From positions 4,723,501 through 4,787,500 of the forward strand of contig OX463782.1 in assembly GCA_949825025.1 (NCBI GenBank): DNA of 64,000 nucleotides, read 5' to 3'. Below the pieces are notes generated by a model. It did no database searches, was not told where the DNA came from, and worked only from the letters and a program-made list of their open reading frames with translations. This document shows positions 48,167-60,345 of the stretch, piece after piece; the stretch's first letter is position 1; each line of letters begins with the position of its first letter. The position numbers and the translations under genes were made by a program. The stretch comes from Siphlonurus alternatus (lineage: Eukaryota > Arthropoda > Insecta > Ephemeroptera > Siphlonuridae).

Positions 48167-48501
48167 CAATGGACAACATACATGAAAAATTTTTATTGCA
48201 GAAATGAATAGAGGGTACCAAATTATGCTACTCTGAATTTTTTTCAGATTTTTTTGAGACCCGGAACTATTTTTAAATAATTATTGAAAGTCCTGTGATT
48301 TCAGTTGGCACCCCTGATGCCTTAATAAAAAGGATAGAGACTGGACGCCTATTGACGCCTCCAGGGGGCGTGGCCGCACATTCAATAATTATTTAAAAAT
48401 AGTTCTGGGTCTCAAAAAAATCTGATAAAATTCAGAGTAGCATAATTTGGTACCCTCTATTCATTTCTGCAATAAATTTTTTTCATGTATGTTGTCCATT
48501 G
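48167..48501. mobile_element. long-hairpin miniature element, family H copy 5
   Basis: The ends CAATGGACAACATACATGAA and its exact complement replace the usual ATGGAGTAT. The inner arms (TGCAGAAATGAATAGAGGGT, AAATTATGCTACTCTGAAT and complements) are well conserved. The centre has GACGCCTCCAGGGGGCGTGG and CCTTAATAAAAAGGATAG. Arms exceed 120 bp. Confidence 0.8.
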
Positions 48502-48787
48502 TCCAAATACTACTGATTTTTTTCAGATTTTTTTAACCGTTGGTTTAATTATAAATAATTTATTTAAATGTGTATTTTGTATACTTTCAATGTTAAATTT
48601 TTCAATCAACACTACACAAAAACAGCTCGAGAGTTTTTTTAAAATTTTACACAGATTATCATATGCAGATTGTTTTATTTGATTATCTAAGTTGCCATTA
48701 CCATTGCTATTTTCTTTTTATACTGTTATTATCTTGATATAATTAAGACAGCAATATTGTAAACTTTGCATGCAAGCTATACACTTC
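48502..48787. other. AT-rich stretch without a gene
   Basis: An extra CTGATTTTTTTCAGATTTTT at about 48512-48533 repeats part of the hairpin arm, perhaps a fragment of a further copy. Otherwise nothing. Confidence 0.4.
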
Positions 48788-48950
48788 AAGGTAACTCAAA
48801 CGTTACTCCAGCCTCATTTACTGGCAATGCAACTAAAAAGATGCAGATTTGTAATTTTCTGGTAGTTAAAAGAGCATCCAGTCTACCCACTCCTCAATAG
48901 ACTGCGTGACACAGAGCAGAGGAAACTTTCGTTGTTTTCCAAGGGGCTGT
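48788..48950. mobile_element. inverted-repeat miniature element, family M5 copy 3
   Basis: AAACGTTACTCCAGCCTCAT, AAGATGCAGATTTGTAATTT, AGACTGCGTGACAC and a right end AAACTTTCGTTGTTTTCCAA. Diverged relative of 27221-27426. Confidence 0.45.
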
Positions 48951-49853
48951 CAATATACTGTACAATTATATCCAGCAAATTATTTATGAGATAGCGCCTT
49001 GGCCTAAATAATAAGCAATATAGACTCTTATCGATGTATATTTTTCAATTCAGGTATGAAATGATAAATAATGTACATAAAGTCGAACAAACACAACACT
49101 GAATTTTCAGTATCTTTGTGCATTATTTAGCGAAAAGCAGTTTCATGTTTCTTTAGTAAGTGTAGTTTAAAAAAAAATACAATGAAAAATTCATAAACAG
49201 TGTGTTTTTATAATCTCTTTTAAAATTTTGATAACTGTGAATATAAAATTTAAACAGCAGATGATCGGAAAATTTTACAGGGTAAATTAAAAAATGTACT
49301 TTATAAACATTTTTGTTAACTTTCTCTATACCATTTAGGGTCAATATTGTGAATGCCTACTGAAGTTTCATATTTTTACCTTCTCAAAATTTGCTACACT
49401 AGAGACTGTGAATCTATTTTGATAACGTCCATGGTAAAATCTAGGCGACCAAGTTCATACAAGTTTTACGCTTCACAAACCTTACCTTATAAAGTATGTT
49501 TACTTACTAACACAGTTCTATGTTGACCGTTATATGTTAGAAATATTAGAGAACTTTGCTAAGTTTCATTTTTTAGTAACTTTAGAATTTTAGATAATAA
49601 AATGAAAATATTAACTCACATCTGTACCAGTTATAATAAATTTCAAGCTAATATACTGATCCTTGTATTATGCTGATGGTTATGTTTTAGTCCGTATTTG
49701 TAGCATCATTTATTTATTTATTTTATTTATTATATTTTCCTTCGAACAAGATACAAAAAAGTTGAACAAAGGTAGGAAACCCAAGAGAATCCAATAAGGA
49801 TTATGAAAAACCAGGGGTTTAACATGGGCACCCAACAACAATCATAATAACAT

Positions 49854-49893
<40 letters not shown>

Positions 49894-50069
49894 TCATTGA
49901 TATTTTATAACGACTTTGTTTTATTCATGAAAATACATGTTCTGATTGGGCCTGGCAAATATGGAAAACTTTTAATATCTGTTCGTATTTAATTGATTCC
50001 CTTGTTGACAAATTATATACGTCTTCAACTTATCATTTACACGTCTAAAACTAATTATTTTATCTCTAA
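48951..50069. other. AT-rich stretch without a gene
   Basis: A poly(A) run of about 31 bp at 49859-49889 may be a retroelement tail; no head was identified. No coding region. Confidence 0.5.
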
Positions 50070-50275
50070 AACACATTTTATTTCCGTTTCGCTCAAATTG
50101 AGGTTGAAATTAATGTAATATTTCAAACATTATATGGTCAAGAAGAGGGAAAAAGACGTAATCTCGTCTTTTTTCCTCTAAAATGGTGCAAATAAGAGGA
50201 AATTAAACGAGACGAGAGGAGGGAATAAAATATGAAATTTATTTAAACTTTGGCTATTACGTAGATTGCCAATAT
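50070..50275 (-). repeat. dispersed repeat family R1, copy 2
   Basis: On the minus strand: AAATAAATTTCATATTTTAT, TTTTAGAGGAAAAAAGACGA and GAGATTACGTCTTTTTCCCT, matching 2884-3060 and 53406-53600. Confidence 0.5.
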
Positions 50276-50699
50276 TAATAAAATAATATTTAATATATTT
50301 TTCTTTTACAACATTTTACTTGTCAGTTTAGAAAAAAAAAAATGATGATGAAAATGAACCACAGCTTCAACACCCATTCCTGCTTGCTATATGAGCAGGA
50401 GTACCACCTCGTTATGTTTCAAAGTCATGAACCAGCTTATGCCGAATATAATCCGATCCACTAATCGCTTGCACCGCACCGTCGTACGACGAATGCACAA
50501 CCTAGTACTATGCCATCTTATTACGCTATATTGATGAAGTGTTAGGTTAACCTACATAACTTTTGAAATATGTTACCGATGACAGTCTCTGATAACAACA
50601 TTACATCACATGATGGCGCTTCTATCGCAATTCACGCTTCACCAGCAAGGGGGAATACATACTTACATTAGTTAAATAAACCACATATATGTACTGTAT
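50276..50699. other. stretch without a recognised gene
   Basis: Slightly less AT-rich around 50380-50640, with no coding or RNA feature identified. Confidence 0.4.
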
Positions 50700-51042
50700 G
50701 TTAGGGTTTATGGTTATGTAGATTTGCAATTTGAGGAAAGGTAAGAGGAGCACACAATATAATAGCGATCTCATTAAGGGCTGCCTCACACAGAATCGCA
50801 TGATTTAGTACGATACAAAAAAAAATAAGAAACTATGCGATCAGGTGAACGCGCGCAAAAATTTTCGTTTCGTATCGTATGCGATCATAAATGTTATTCA
50901 TTTCTAGAACCGGTTCTAAATTTTTATCGTTACGATACCATACGATGCGATACGAGGGCAGTGTGCGACACCCAAACGTTCACCGAGTCTCCATAGGCTG
51001 CGTGACAATGCCTACAAACAGAGGTAAATTTCATAGTGTCCC
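50700..51042. mobile_element. family M5 copy 4, split by an M7 element
   Basis: The left half (GTAGATTTGCAATTTGAGGA, GTAAGAGGAGCACAC) ends near 50770. The right half resumes at about 50978 (CGAGTCTCCATAGGCTGCGT, GACAATGCC) and ends with AATTTCATAGTGTCCCAAGG. The intervening 200 bp is the M7 element. Confidence 0.5.
50776..50973. mobile_element. miniature element, family M7 copy 2
   Basis: GGGCTGCCTCACACAGAATC ... GGCAGTGTGCGACACCC. The interior TGCGATCAGGTGAACGCGCG and ACGATACCATACGATGCGAT match 35091-35287 closely. Inserted in an M5 element. Confidence 0.65.
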
Positions 51043-51060
51043 AAGGAGTATACATTTTCT

Positions 51061-53405
51061 TTACATGTTCTAAGTTCTTATCTATTAATTAACAAAGATT
51101 AAATTATATTAACATTAAATATACTTAATAGAAATTTCATTCCATTTTATAATTGTTAATTAATTTTAAATAACTCCCACAATATAATATATTTTTTTAA
51201 ACTATAAGGCAAAATTATTTTTAATATTAAAATAAAAAATATAATTAAAATTTTAAATTAAAATTTGCACTTTATATTTTCATTTTTTATGTACCAGGAG
51301 TAAGTATTTTACATGTGTTTAAAACATGACACAACATGCAATTACATTACATAAATATAATAAGAGCTTAAGTTAATTGAGAAATGCATTTTTAATAAGA
51401 AAGGGGGTGGGGGAACTCCCAAAAGGTCAAACTTTCACAATAATTAAACCAAAATGCAAATGACGTCATTGATAAATATTAAAACAGCTTTTTTTTTTTA
51501 ATTACAATATAATTAAAAATTTATGAAGGGAATTGAAGTATGCTATTTTTATTTTCAAGTTTCATGAAAAGTAATTGAATTGTAATAAATTACTAAAAAT
51601 AACCATGTTATTATGAAATTCAAATTGTTATTCTTCTTACTTACTTTTATTTACTATTATTTTTCTGTAGCTTAGAAATATTATTGTAGCAAATAAAAAA
51701 TAATTATTATTATGATATTACGGCAGAAGCGTAATATTTTTCACGATTTCTAAAAAAATGATTAACTTGAGATCATTTTATGTACGATACTAACTTGTAA
51801 GTTGATCAATTTGTTCCATAGAAAACAAACAAATAAAACAAATTAATCGTTCTCGTGCAACCGAGCTAAAATAAGAAATTAGTTTTTAACCTTGAAATAA
51901 TTTCCTTAAAAATTTAGCTACAAAATCTCATAAAATTACAATTTTTTATTTAACTATTATCATTATCAAAATTGTATAAAGATAATTTTTATAACTTATA
52001 ACATGCACATCAGATGGTTGCTCATTACCATATTACTGGTATACATGCAAATTTGTGTAACGTGTTAATACGTTGTCTCATGAACTAGCGTATAAAAAAA
52101 TTTCTTAGAAAGAGGAAATTAATTACTGCGACAAAATTCCTTGTGATCAATTTATTATCAGGCGCAAACATATACGTCACGTGACTACTTGAAAATCATG
52201 ACCCTTCTGTGCCACGCCCCCTTGTGCCACGCCTACCTCCTTGTACATAATTATTAAGCTCCTACACACCTTCTGTTAACATAGAAGGTAATAAAGTTCA
52301 TTAATATATACAGTAAGATTAGAAAAAATCAGGGAGAAAATATTATGTTCTGTATAAATTATATTATCAGTATAATAATTTTATAATTATAAAATTATAA
52401 TATAATATAATTTATAATTTTCAATTGTTATTGTTTTAGATATTTAAGATAATTAATATATAATCAGCTTATATGTTTAAATTATAATAATCCTTTATTA
52501 ATTGCTAAGCTTTAACAATATTGTAATAACAATAGTGTATTTGTCAAAAATATTGGAACATTTACATATTTTATATGCTTAGGTTAATTTTAAGCTGTTT
52601 GTTTTGTATATTAAATAGCTATACTTTGCTTTAATGTTCTAGGAAAGCTTAATTATCATCAAACTAAATAACAAGGGCTACTTGCCAGTATTAATAATGG
52701 TATGCATATTGTTATCTGAGAGGATTTTGTATCATTATTATAAATTTCATAATTGCTTGATCATAATAATACCGGTCTATCATATAGCTTGGTAATGATT
52801 ATCAAATACAATATGCTTATATATATAACAATGAATAGAGTTAATGCAATTAATTGGGGATCAAAATAAGCTTTTTATATCTACTTTTTTATATAAATAA
52901 TGCATCTCTACCTGAATGGAGCTTAGATTGTCATGGCCTCAATTAGACAATCAGTGTATATTGCGTAGGTTTATAACATTGAATTCAGATTGTTTTATTT
53001 TATTGACTCTAAAAATAAACGCATCTGAGAATTAGTGTCTTCTATAAAATGGAGTATTATCCCAAATATAAATATTATAATTAATTATAAATCCCTAAAT
53101 ATATGATAAAATTGATAAAATACATTTTATCATCAAAATTGTATCGTTTTTCGCCATTCGTGTTTCGTACGTATATCTTTGGGTTGATAGTTTTATATAA
53201 AGTAAGGAAAGTAATAAACATTGTTATATGCAATATATTTTGTTAACAGTTATATTTAATAAATGTACATTTAGATTTTGATATAAGTTAATTATTAAAT
53301 TCCATAAAACTAATATTTTAATAACGTAAATATTATTAAGTGTCATATTTAGTCATTGCATTAAGATCAATTACGGTTGTTTTGTGAGGTAGATTTTGGA
53401 TATTA
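51061..53405. other. very AT-rich stretch without a gene
   Basis: No coding region or repeat family recognised in about 2.3 kb. TGACGTCA at 51461-51468. AT palindromes near 52370-52430. Confidence 0.5.
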
Positions 53406-53600
53406 ACCCGAGTTGAAATAAATATACTCTTTTATTCACTATTATCTCCTTGTATAATTACCCTCCAATTTTGCTCTATTTTAGAGGAAAAATAGGGAGA
53501 AATACGAGATTATGTATTTTTTCTCTTCTTGAGCACAAAACGTTGGATATTATGTCTCAATTTCATCCTCACTTTGAGAGAGGAGGAAATAAAACGTGGT
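53406..53600 (+). repeat. dispersed repeat family R1, copy 3
   Basis: ACCCGAGTTGAAATAAATAT, TTTTAGAGGAAAAATAGGGA, ACGAGATTATGTATTTTTTC and CTTGAGCACAAAACGTT. The best match to 2884-3060. Confidence 0.6.
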
Positions 53601-54331
53601 TTTGATGCAAAAATATTAGGTTTAAACGTATAAAGGCTGAAACGTAATTTTTAAACTAAGGCATCATTATTTTTCGTTGAAGGAGACATCTGAGATGTAT
53701 CGTAGCCATTTTAATGGAAGCAACTCATCTCGAGGAATTTATTGGACTAGCTACTGAACCTTCTACGACGATCCCTTCCATGGTAAATAACAAAGGTGAA
53801 TGTGTTAAAACCTGGTTGATGTAAAATTCATGCTGAAACCGCAGGCAAGATTTGCTTGTTGCTGAACATTGCTGTGTTATTTATTTGACAAGTCTTTGAG
53901 GATTATAGAAGCCCATGAAGCGCTCAGAAGATGTTTAGAGTGTTTCTCTACCGACCGCTCACACTCGGTCGAACCGCAACTTTGTTTTGAATAAAATATA
54001 TTTTACAGATTCTAACTATAAGTGACAGTATTTATAAAGAATGTGGTGGAATTGTTATGCAGTTTCACTATAGTAAACATTACAACATATGTTATAATAG
54101 GACAATTTATGTTAGAGAAAATATTTTTCTATGTTTTACGTTCTTTGTTTTAAATTTAGTATAATGAACTGAATAATAATTTGCATTATGCAAGACGTGT
54201 GTTATGTATTAAAAATATAATTTATTATAATACATCACACAATTAACTAACAACAAAAATGAAAAATGTAATTAATTTATATTTTTTATTTAAAATCTTA
54301 TCTTCTATTAATTAAGATTAATTTTATAATG
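53601..54331. other. stretch without a recognised gene
   Basis: Nothing identified. 53670-53990 is somewhat less AT-rich but has no long frame. Confidence 0.45.
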
Positions 54332-54458
54332 TACAGTCGTTGCCTCGGAAAATTTCCCTTTGCAGCCTTATTAGTCATCATGCCCTGTGTTATTCTTATA
54401 TACAGAGCATGGTGATTTAACAAGGCTGCAAAGGGAATTTACCGAGGCGACGAGTGTA
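54332..54458. mobile_element. micro-hairpin element, family M2 copy 2
   Basis: 127 bp. Left arm TACAGTCGTTGCCTCGGAAA, TTTCCCTTTGCAGCCTTATT; right arm AACAAGGCTGCAAAGGGAAT, TTACCGAGGCGACGAGTGTA. The arms of about 58 bp fold into a near-continuous stem. TA-bounded. Confidence 0.75.
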
Positions 54459-55751
54459 CGAAACCTGTATAATTTTTATAGCAAATATAAATATGTGAAT
54501 TTGTCTTACAATTATGAGCCCTCTAACATCATCAAACAATGGCATGTATTTTCATTCTTGTGAGTATATAGCATATTTTGCTTATTTTTATATATAGCTT
54601 GAAAATTGACCTTTCCTACTTAAGAAACGTTGGAAAATAATAATTTTATATAAATATAATCCGTTATATATGTATTTAAAAGTCCATACAGTATATAAGT
54701 ATTATATATTTAAAACCCACATTCACTCTATAAATATTGAAATTTATCAAATCAATATAAGCTTACCATATATCTTCAAAGCTTTTATATTTTTATATAT
54801 TTTTTAGGTTTCTACGTAAAGGTTAGAGAATAGAGTTGATCCCTTTTGGATTTTTATTTTCTATTGTTCGCTTCTGTAACCAATTTTCTCTCTATTGAGA
54901 TTGAATTGTGACATGAGTCAATAGTGAAAAGATGTGGATTATATTACACAATAGATTCTATTGATATATTATTCTTTTATGTTACAATTAGCTGCTACGT
55001 GAAACCTGTAAAATTTGTACGTGATTGAATTGAAAATATATTTTTTGTAATTCTTACAATGAGATATTGATTTTTTTTATTGAATTTTATTTCTACTTTT
55101 TTGAATGATTTTATTTCTTTGCCAATATAACAATGTATACGAAATAACGTCCCTCGTCAGGAAATGAGCTTTCCACCTTACGACGATCGTTTGCAGTAAT
55201 GAGCTGTCGCTACATCGGGTGAGGACAACTTTCATGACATTTTTTATTGCATATTTGGATAGATGACCTTGAGTTATGTATTGTCAATATTTTTTAAGAT
55301 AATTTTTTTGAACCCTCTAACACCCTTGAAATTGTGCTGTAAAACCTTATAGACATGCAAAAATAAGGAAAGACGGAATGTCAAATAATATGGTTATTTG
55401 ACTAGATTTTATTGTAACGTCACAGCGTCTTTCCACTTGATTTCAAGTGTAAATTTGCAGTTTTGAAAATAATTGACAGTACATAACACGAAGTCCTCTA
55501 TCCAAATTTGCAATATTTTAATGAAATTACATTTTTGTAAATATGCTTAGAATTATCTTATATTCAAAATAAAATGAAAATTAAAAAAAAATATACCTCA
55601 ATGTTACTGCAGCTTCTTGTTGTCTATAAGCATACAAATGCATCAAAATTTATACGATCTATAAAATAAATTATTTGAAGATGTAACATTTCATCATTGG
55701 CTTTGCCAAAATTTCACGTGCTGGCCTCACAATATATAATCTACTATGTAT

Positions 55752-55753
<2 letters not shown>
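54459..55753. other. AT-rich stretch without a gene
   Basis: No gene. At 55145-55215, GTCCCTCGTC, AATGAGCT and GTAATGAGCTGTC recall the hairpin at 59964-60124, possibly a degraded copy. Confidence 0.4.
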
Positions 55754-55829
<76 letters not shown>

Positions 55830-55830
55830 T
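55754..55830. repeat. (GA)n microsatellite
   Basis: About 76 bp with one interruption near 55811. The 115-codon minus-strand frame across it contains a Ser-Leu run from the repeat and has no recognised domain. Confidence 0.97.
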
Positions 55831-56195
55831 CCAAAGGCATTTCCTGTTTCTCCGTGGTTATTGAGTGAAAGGGCGCGGCTATCCATCTTGGTTTGGTGTT
55901 CATTAGATAGCAACCAGGTGCGTGACCAGTGTCCCTTTGACTCTTCTTGTAGTATCAAAATGAGATTGCACAGCTCATCAAAATAAACGTTTAGCCCCGG
56001 AACTAGACACCGAGTCACAAAGACACAGAAATATATTTCAATTCATTGATATTTTGGGGCAATTTACACATTTTGGTCATGTAAACCCTTGCAATATATT
56101 TCAATTAGGAGTAATATTCAATTAAAAAAAATAACAATAATAAAAATGAAATAAAAATAACTATAGGTGGTATAACATGTAGAACAGGTATAGTT

Positions 56196-56258
56196 AAACG
56201 TGGTTAAGCTAAACGTGTTTAGAAACCTGGCTAACTTCTTCGTGAATCGAACCCGTTA
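56196..56258. repeat. possible fragment of family M4
   Basis: On the minus strand GGGTTCGATTCACGAAGAAG then TTAGCCAGGTTTCTAAACACG resembles the right arm of 24672-24784. Confidence 0.3.
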
Positions 56259-56285
56259 TAACTAGTTTTAAAAATGAGGTTATTA

Positions 56286-56473
56286 CTAGATCTGTTTGTA
56301 AATACGCAATCAGTTGATATTCAATTATAGATTAGTTTCTTTATTTAGGTGATGTTTGGCCGTATTTTTACACATAATCAATTACGAAATTTTCCTTATT
56401 TTACCTGCACAGTACAGAAATTTCATCTGAATATTGATTCATGAATCGATTGTGAATTTACGAACAGAGTTAG
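56286..56473. mobile_element. inverted-repeat element, family M9 copy 1
   Basis: Left end TAGATCTGTTTGTAAATACG then CAATC; right end GATTGTGAATTTACGAACAG then AGTTA. Related to 62450-62574. Confidence 0.55.
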
Positions 56474-56477
56474 TATG

Positions 56478-57032
<555 letters not shown>

Positions 57033-57239
57033 TACAGTTCAACAAATGTAAAGTTACCGCCGGAAGTGGAAGTATTTTGGCTTAAAGTATGAACATAAAA
57101 AATCTAAAACTTCCCAGAAGGGTTTATATTAGAGATTTTGAACTATCTTCAAATTTTTAGATTTTTCATGGTCATAGTTTATCCAAAATTCTTTCACTTC
57201 CGGTCACTTCCGGCGGTAATCTTAATTTTTTTAACTGTA
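57033..57239. mobile_element. inverted-repeat element with CCGGAAGT motifs, family M8 copy 2
   Basis: Left TACAGTTCAACAAATGTAAA then TTACCGCCGGAAGTGG; right CACTTCCGGTCACTTCCGGC then GGTAATCTTAA and TTAACTGTA. Arms of about 40 bp, TA-bounded. Matches 36687-36882. Confidence 0.7.
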
Positions 57240-57597
57240 GAGTCTGACGGGAGTGATATTCGTGATACAATTAATATTTCATCAATAAGAGACTATAATT
57301 GTCATCAAAATTTTAAACTGCCTTTGTTTTCTGTCGAAAAATGATATGATCGTATATAATTCGTTTCTAACAAGTTTTTGATATTATCTTACAGCACCAA
57401 TTAAATGTATTTTTATATTTTGAGTGCTTAACAATAATTGACAGACAACATGAAAGGTTATTTTCTAAGTAGATGTAAAGATTAGTTGTTTAACTTTTAA
57501 CCTTTTTGTAGCTAGATTCAAATTAAAATGATTTATTTCTTTCATTAAAAATACAAGGTACACACATAAAAAATATGATATCATGCATGGCTTATTA

Positions 57598-57742
57598 AAG
57601 CCGGTATTACACCATACAATTTTGCATAAAATTTTTCCTTGCAAGAAAATTTCATCTCCATACAAACAAATGGAGTTCAAGTTGTCTTGTAAGGAAAATT
57701 TGTATGCAATAGTTAGAAAAATTGTATCGTGTAACACAGGCT
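57598..57742. mobile_element. inverted-repeat element, family M6 copy 2
   Basis: Left AAGCCGGTATTACACCATAC, right AAATTGTATCGTGTAACACA then GGCTT. The interior pairs over CTTGCAAGAAAATTTCATCT and complements. Relatives are at 29512-29640 and 37662-37740. The 127-codon minus-strand frame that covers it (57465-57848) is not accepted. Confidence 0.65.
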
Positions 57743-58929
57743 TAACGTCAATTAAAAAAAAAAGCATGTATAAACTAAAAAGCAAACATGTAAATAAAAA
57801 TATGCAAAGCAAATAAATTGTGATAACAGTGGTGGGTGATATTAACAAAACACTTAATCCTATTATATTTTATCCCGGATTAAATCGAGTACTATATAAA
57901 CATGGCACTAAACCAGGTTGAACGTGGTACTAAAAATGTGGGCTAAATCTGCGCTAAAAATATTAAACAGTTACGTTAGCACATATTTAGTCTACATCTC
58001 TATAAAATATATATACAGCGTATAATTTTCGTGTTTTATTTGCATGCTTATGGACCACGAGCTATAAATCAGATTAAAATTTTATATTTATATATTTTAT
58101 ACTCGTATTTATAAGAACATGTGAATTTCTTATCTAATGCGTGATACTATTTTCGAAAAATTAGGTTACGTTAAAAAAAATTAATTTATCCCCTAAAATG
58201 TGATCTAACTTCTTTCGACTTATATAAACTAGCTGAAAACATAAGACCCAACGTATGCGCCCAAGTGAATGCTGGGAGACAGGTATTGAGTTTGAAAATA
58301 TGAGACGCAAAATAGCACGCTACCCTAGGGACTGAGTTTGTGTCTAATTTGCAGGAGCTGCAGTTTGTAAGTGTAAGTGAACTTCCTTGTAAAATGTGAT
58401 TATAGGAAAGGTGAAAAATGCACCCAATCTTGCCACCGTAAAAAAGTTTAACTTTACTAAAGTATTAGTCGTCACCTCAGATAATTTCCTCTGATGAGAT
58501 AGTATGGCCTTGATATATTGTTTGAATAATTTATATAAACGCTAACATGCCATCTCTATTCTTGAGAAACATTTTTCAAAGCTAGGAATGTACCATTTAT
58601 AGAGGTCACCTGTAATTTTAATTTTATTCAACGTGAGCTAGTGACATCTTTGATATACATTGGAACTAAAATTATTATTTATGACAAAGTATAATCTTCT
58701 TTATTATTTTAATTATAAAAGTTAAATGTCATATGATGGAGTGAATTTTTTATTACGTTTGCATGTTGAGAATATTTTTAATATAAAAATAGATAATGAT
58801 TATTTTTAGTGTCAAGTTACGTTGTAAGAAGTTTAGACTGACAGGACAGCTCTTAGGCACGCTTTCTCCTCCCTCCAGACTACCCCCCAGACTTGTAGGG
58901 CTCTCTTAGAGTGAACTTCATGATTACAA
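57743..58929. other. AT-rich stretch without a gene
   Basis: No gene recognised. Around 58350-58440, GGAGCTGCAG and GGAAAGGTGAAAAATGCAC recall family M5 fragments, and 58470-58500 recalls one end of M2. Confidence 0.4.
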
Positions 58930-58972
58930 TGACCTCTCCCTCCCTCCCTCCCTCCCTCTCCCTCCCTCTAGT
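58930..58972. repeat. (TCCC)n microsatellite
   Basis: About 40 bp of CCCT/TCCC tetranucleotide repeat with one slip. Confidence 0.9.
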
Positions 58973-59370
58973 GAAGTAGACTTGGTAAACAAGCTGTTTA
59001 AATTGCATTGAATGTATGACCTGATGCATGTAATACGATCCATTTTAATCTAATTTCCGATAAATAATATCTAGGTTTCATGATATGAAAAAAAAAAACG
59101 ATTATTTTGTAATAAGAATAATTTATATCAATAGTTCGATATTTTGTAATGACATGGGAATTTATACACCAGGCTACAAGGTAATATAATGTTTTATATT
59201 TTATGTTCGACAATTGTATTACAAGAAATGTAATGACATATTACGTTAGCACGAAATGCTCTGTTTGTGGATTTTGTAGTCAACAGATACAAAGTGAAAT
59301 TTTATTTCTAGAAATGTAGGATGGTTGTTTTATTTGTTCTTCCAAAATTGCAAATATGCACCTTTCTGTC
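58973..59370. other. AT-rich stretch without a gene
   Basis: The 71-codon minus-strand frame at 58998-59213 carries no recognised motif. Confidence 0.45.
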
Positions 59371-59789
59371 TTAAGGGCATTGGGTGTAGCACCGGTAGTT
59401 GGCAACACTGACGTATCTTCACCATGTTAATTTTTTATCCTTGCTCCTCGGAGTAATTTTTATGCTAGAGCTAAGCTGATTGCTGTAGTATCAAGATAAT
59501 TAGTAGCCCAAGTGCAAAATTTGGCTAAATAAAGCCCGATTTAAAGAAAAGTATTTTTTTTTTATATTTTAGAAAAATGCATGTAAATTTAAAAAATTAC
59601 TAAAAAATACTTTTCTTTAAATCAGGCTTTATTTAGCTAAATTGTGCACTTGGATACTAATTATCTTGATACTACAGCAATCAGCTTAGCTCTAGCATAA
59701 AAATTACTCCGAAGAGCAATGATAAAAAATTAACATGGTGAAGATACGTCAGTGTTGCCAACTACCGGTGCCACACCCAATGCCCTTAA
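59371..59789. mobile_element. TTAA-bounded hairpin element, family T copy 3
   Basis: TTAA at 59371-59374 and 59786-59789 encloses GGGCATTGGGTGTAGCACCG ... CGGTGCCACACCCAATGCCC. Arms of about 190 bp are almost perfectly complementary (for example TTGGCAACACTGACGTATCT and AAGCTGATTGCTGTAGTATC). The loop is a short AT-rich stretch near 59560-59600. The sequence differs from the other two TTAA elements, so it is a separate family that uses the same target. Confidence 0.85.
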
Positions 59790-59888
59790 ATCTGCAGCTC
59801 CAACAAGTGAGGCAAGCAGAATAAATATGCAACCAAAAGTCTGTCCATGCATGTAGCTTTAACAAATTTTAAAACCCTTGTCGTTTAA

Positions 59889-60345
59889 AGGGGATTGCTC
59901 TGACGTCATGCTACTGGCAAGTAGGCAGCGCTGAAGTGGGCAAGAATGCACGGACTAGCATATCGTTCCTCGTCCGCAATAATGAGCTATCTGCCTTCCA
60001 AAATTCAAATGCAATAATGAGCTGTCTGCTTTTCCTTTTACATTAAAATTGCATTCACCTGGTAAAGCAGACAGCTCATTATTGCATTTGAATTTTGGTA
60101 GCTCATTATTGCGGACGAGGGACGATATAAACAATGTGTTTAATTATTTTTTGTACTTAATTTAACAAAATAAATCAGGTTTAAATACTGTAAGAATATA
60201 AAAGAATATACGAGAGAAGAAAAAAATCTCGCCATCAAAAAACTTTTAAAAATATTTTGTTTTAATTTTTTTATTATTGTTCCTATGTTCTTTAACATAA
60301 TCTTGCCCACCACTTTCTTGTTTTCCTCCCCTCCTTCTGCAGTGA
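59889..60345 (+). repeat. dispersed repeat family R3, copy split by a hairpin
   Basis: GGGGATTGCTCTGACGTCA, AAGAATGCACGGACTAGCAT | hairpin | ATATAAACAATGTG, AAATAAATCAGG and ATCTCGCCATCAAAAAA. Collinear with 28959-29240 once 59964-60124 is removed. Confidence 0.7.
59964..60124. mobile_element. 161-bp hairpin element inside repeat R3
   Basis: Arms start CGTTCCTCGTCCGCAATAAT and close with the complement ATTATTGCGGACGAGGGACG. They continue through CAAAATTCAAATGCAATAAT and GAGCTGTCTGCTTT. The left arm has eight extra bases (TCTGCCTT). Flanks GCATAT and ATATAAAC against the unsplit GCATATATAAAC indicate a 2-bp duplication. Confidence 0.8.

Noticed and set aside
55671..56018. 115-codon minus-strand frame
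   Set aside because: Contains a microsatellite-encoded Ser-Leu run. The remainder has no recognisable domain.
57465..57848. 127-codon minus-strand frame with hydrophobic stretches
   Set aside because: Spans the M6 inverted-repeat element. The hydrophobicity follows from T-rich sequence.
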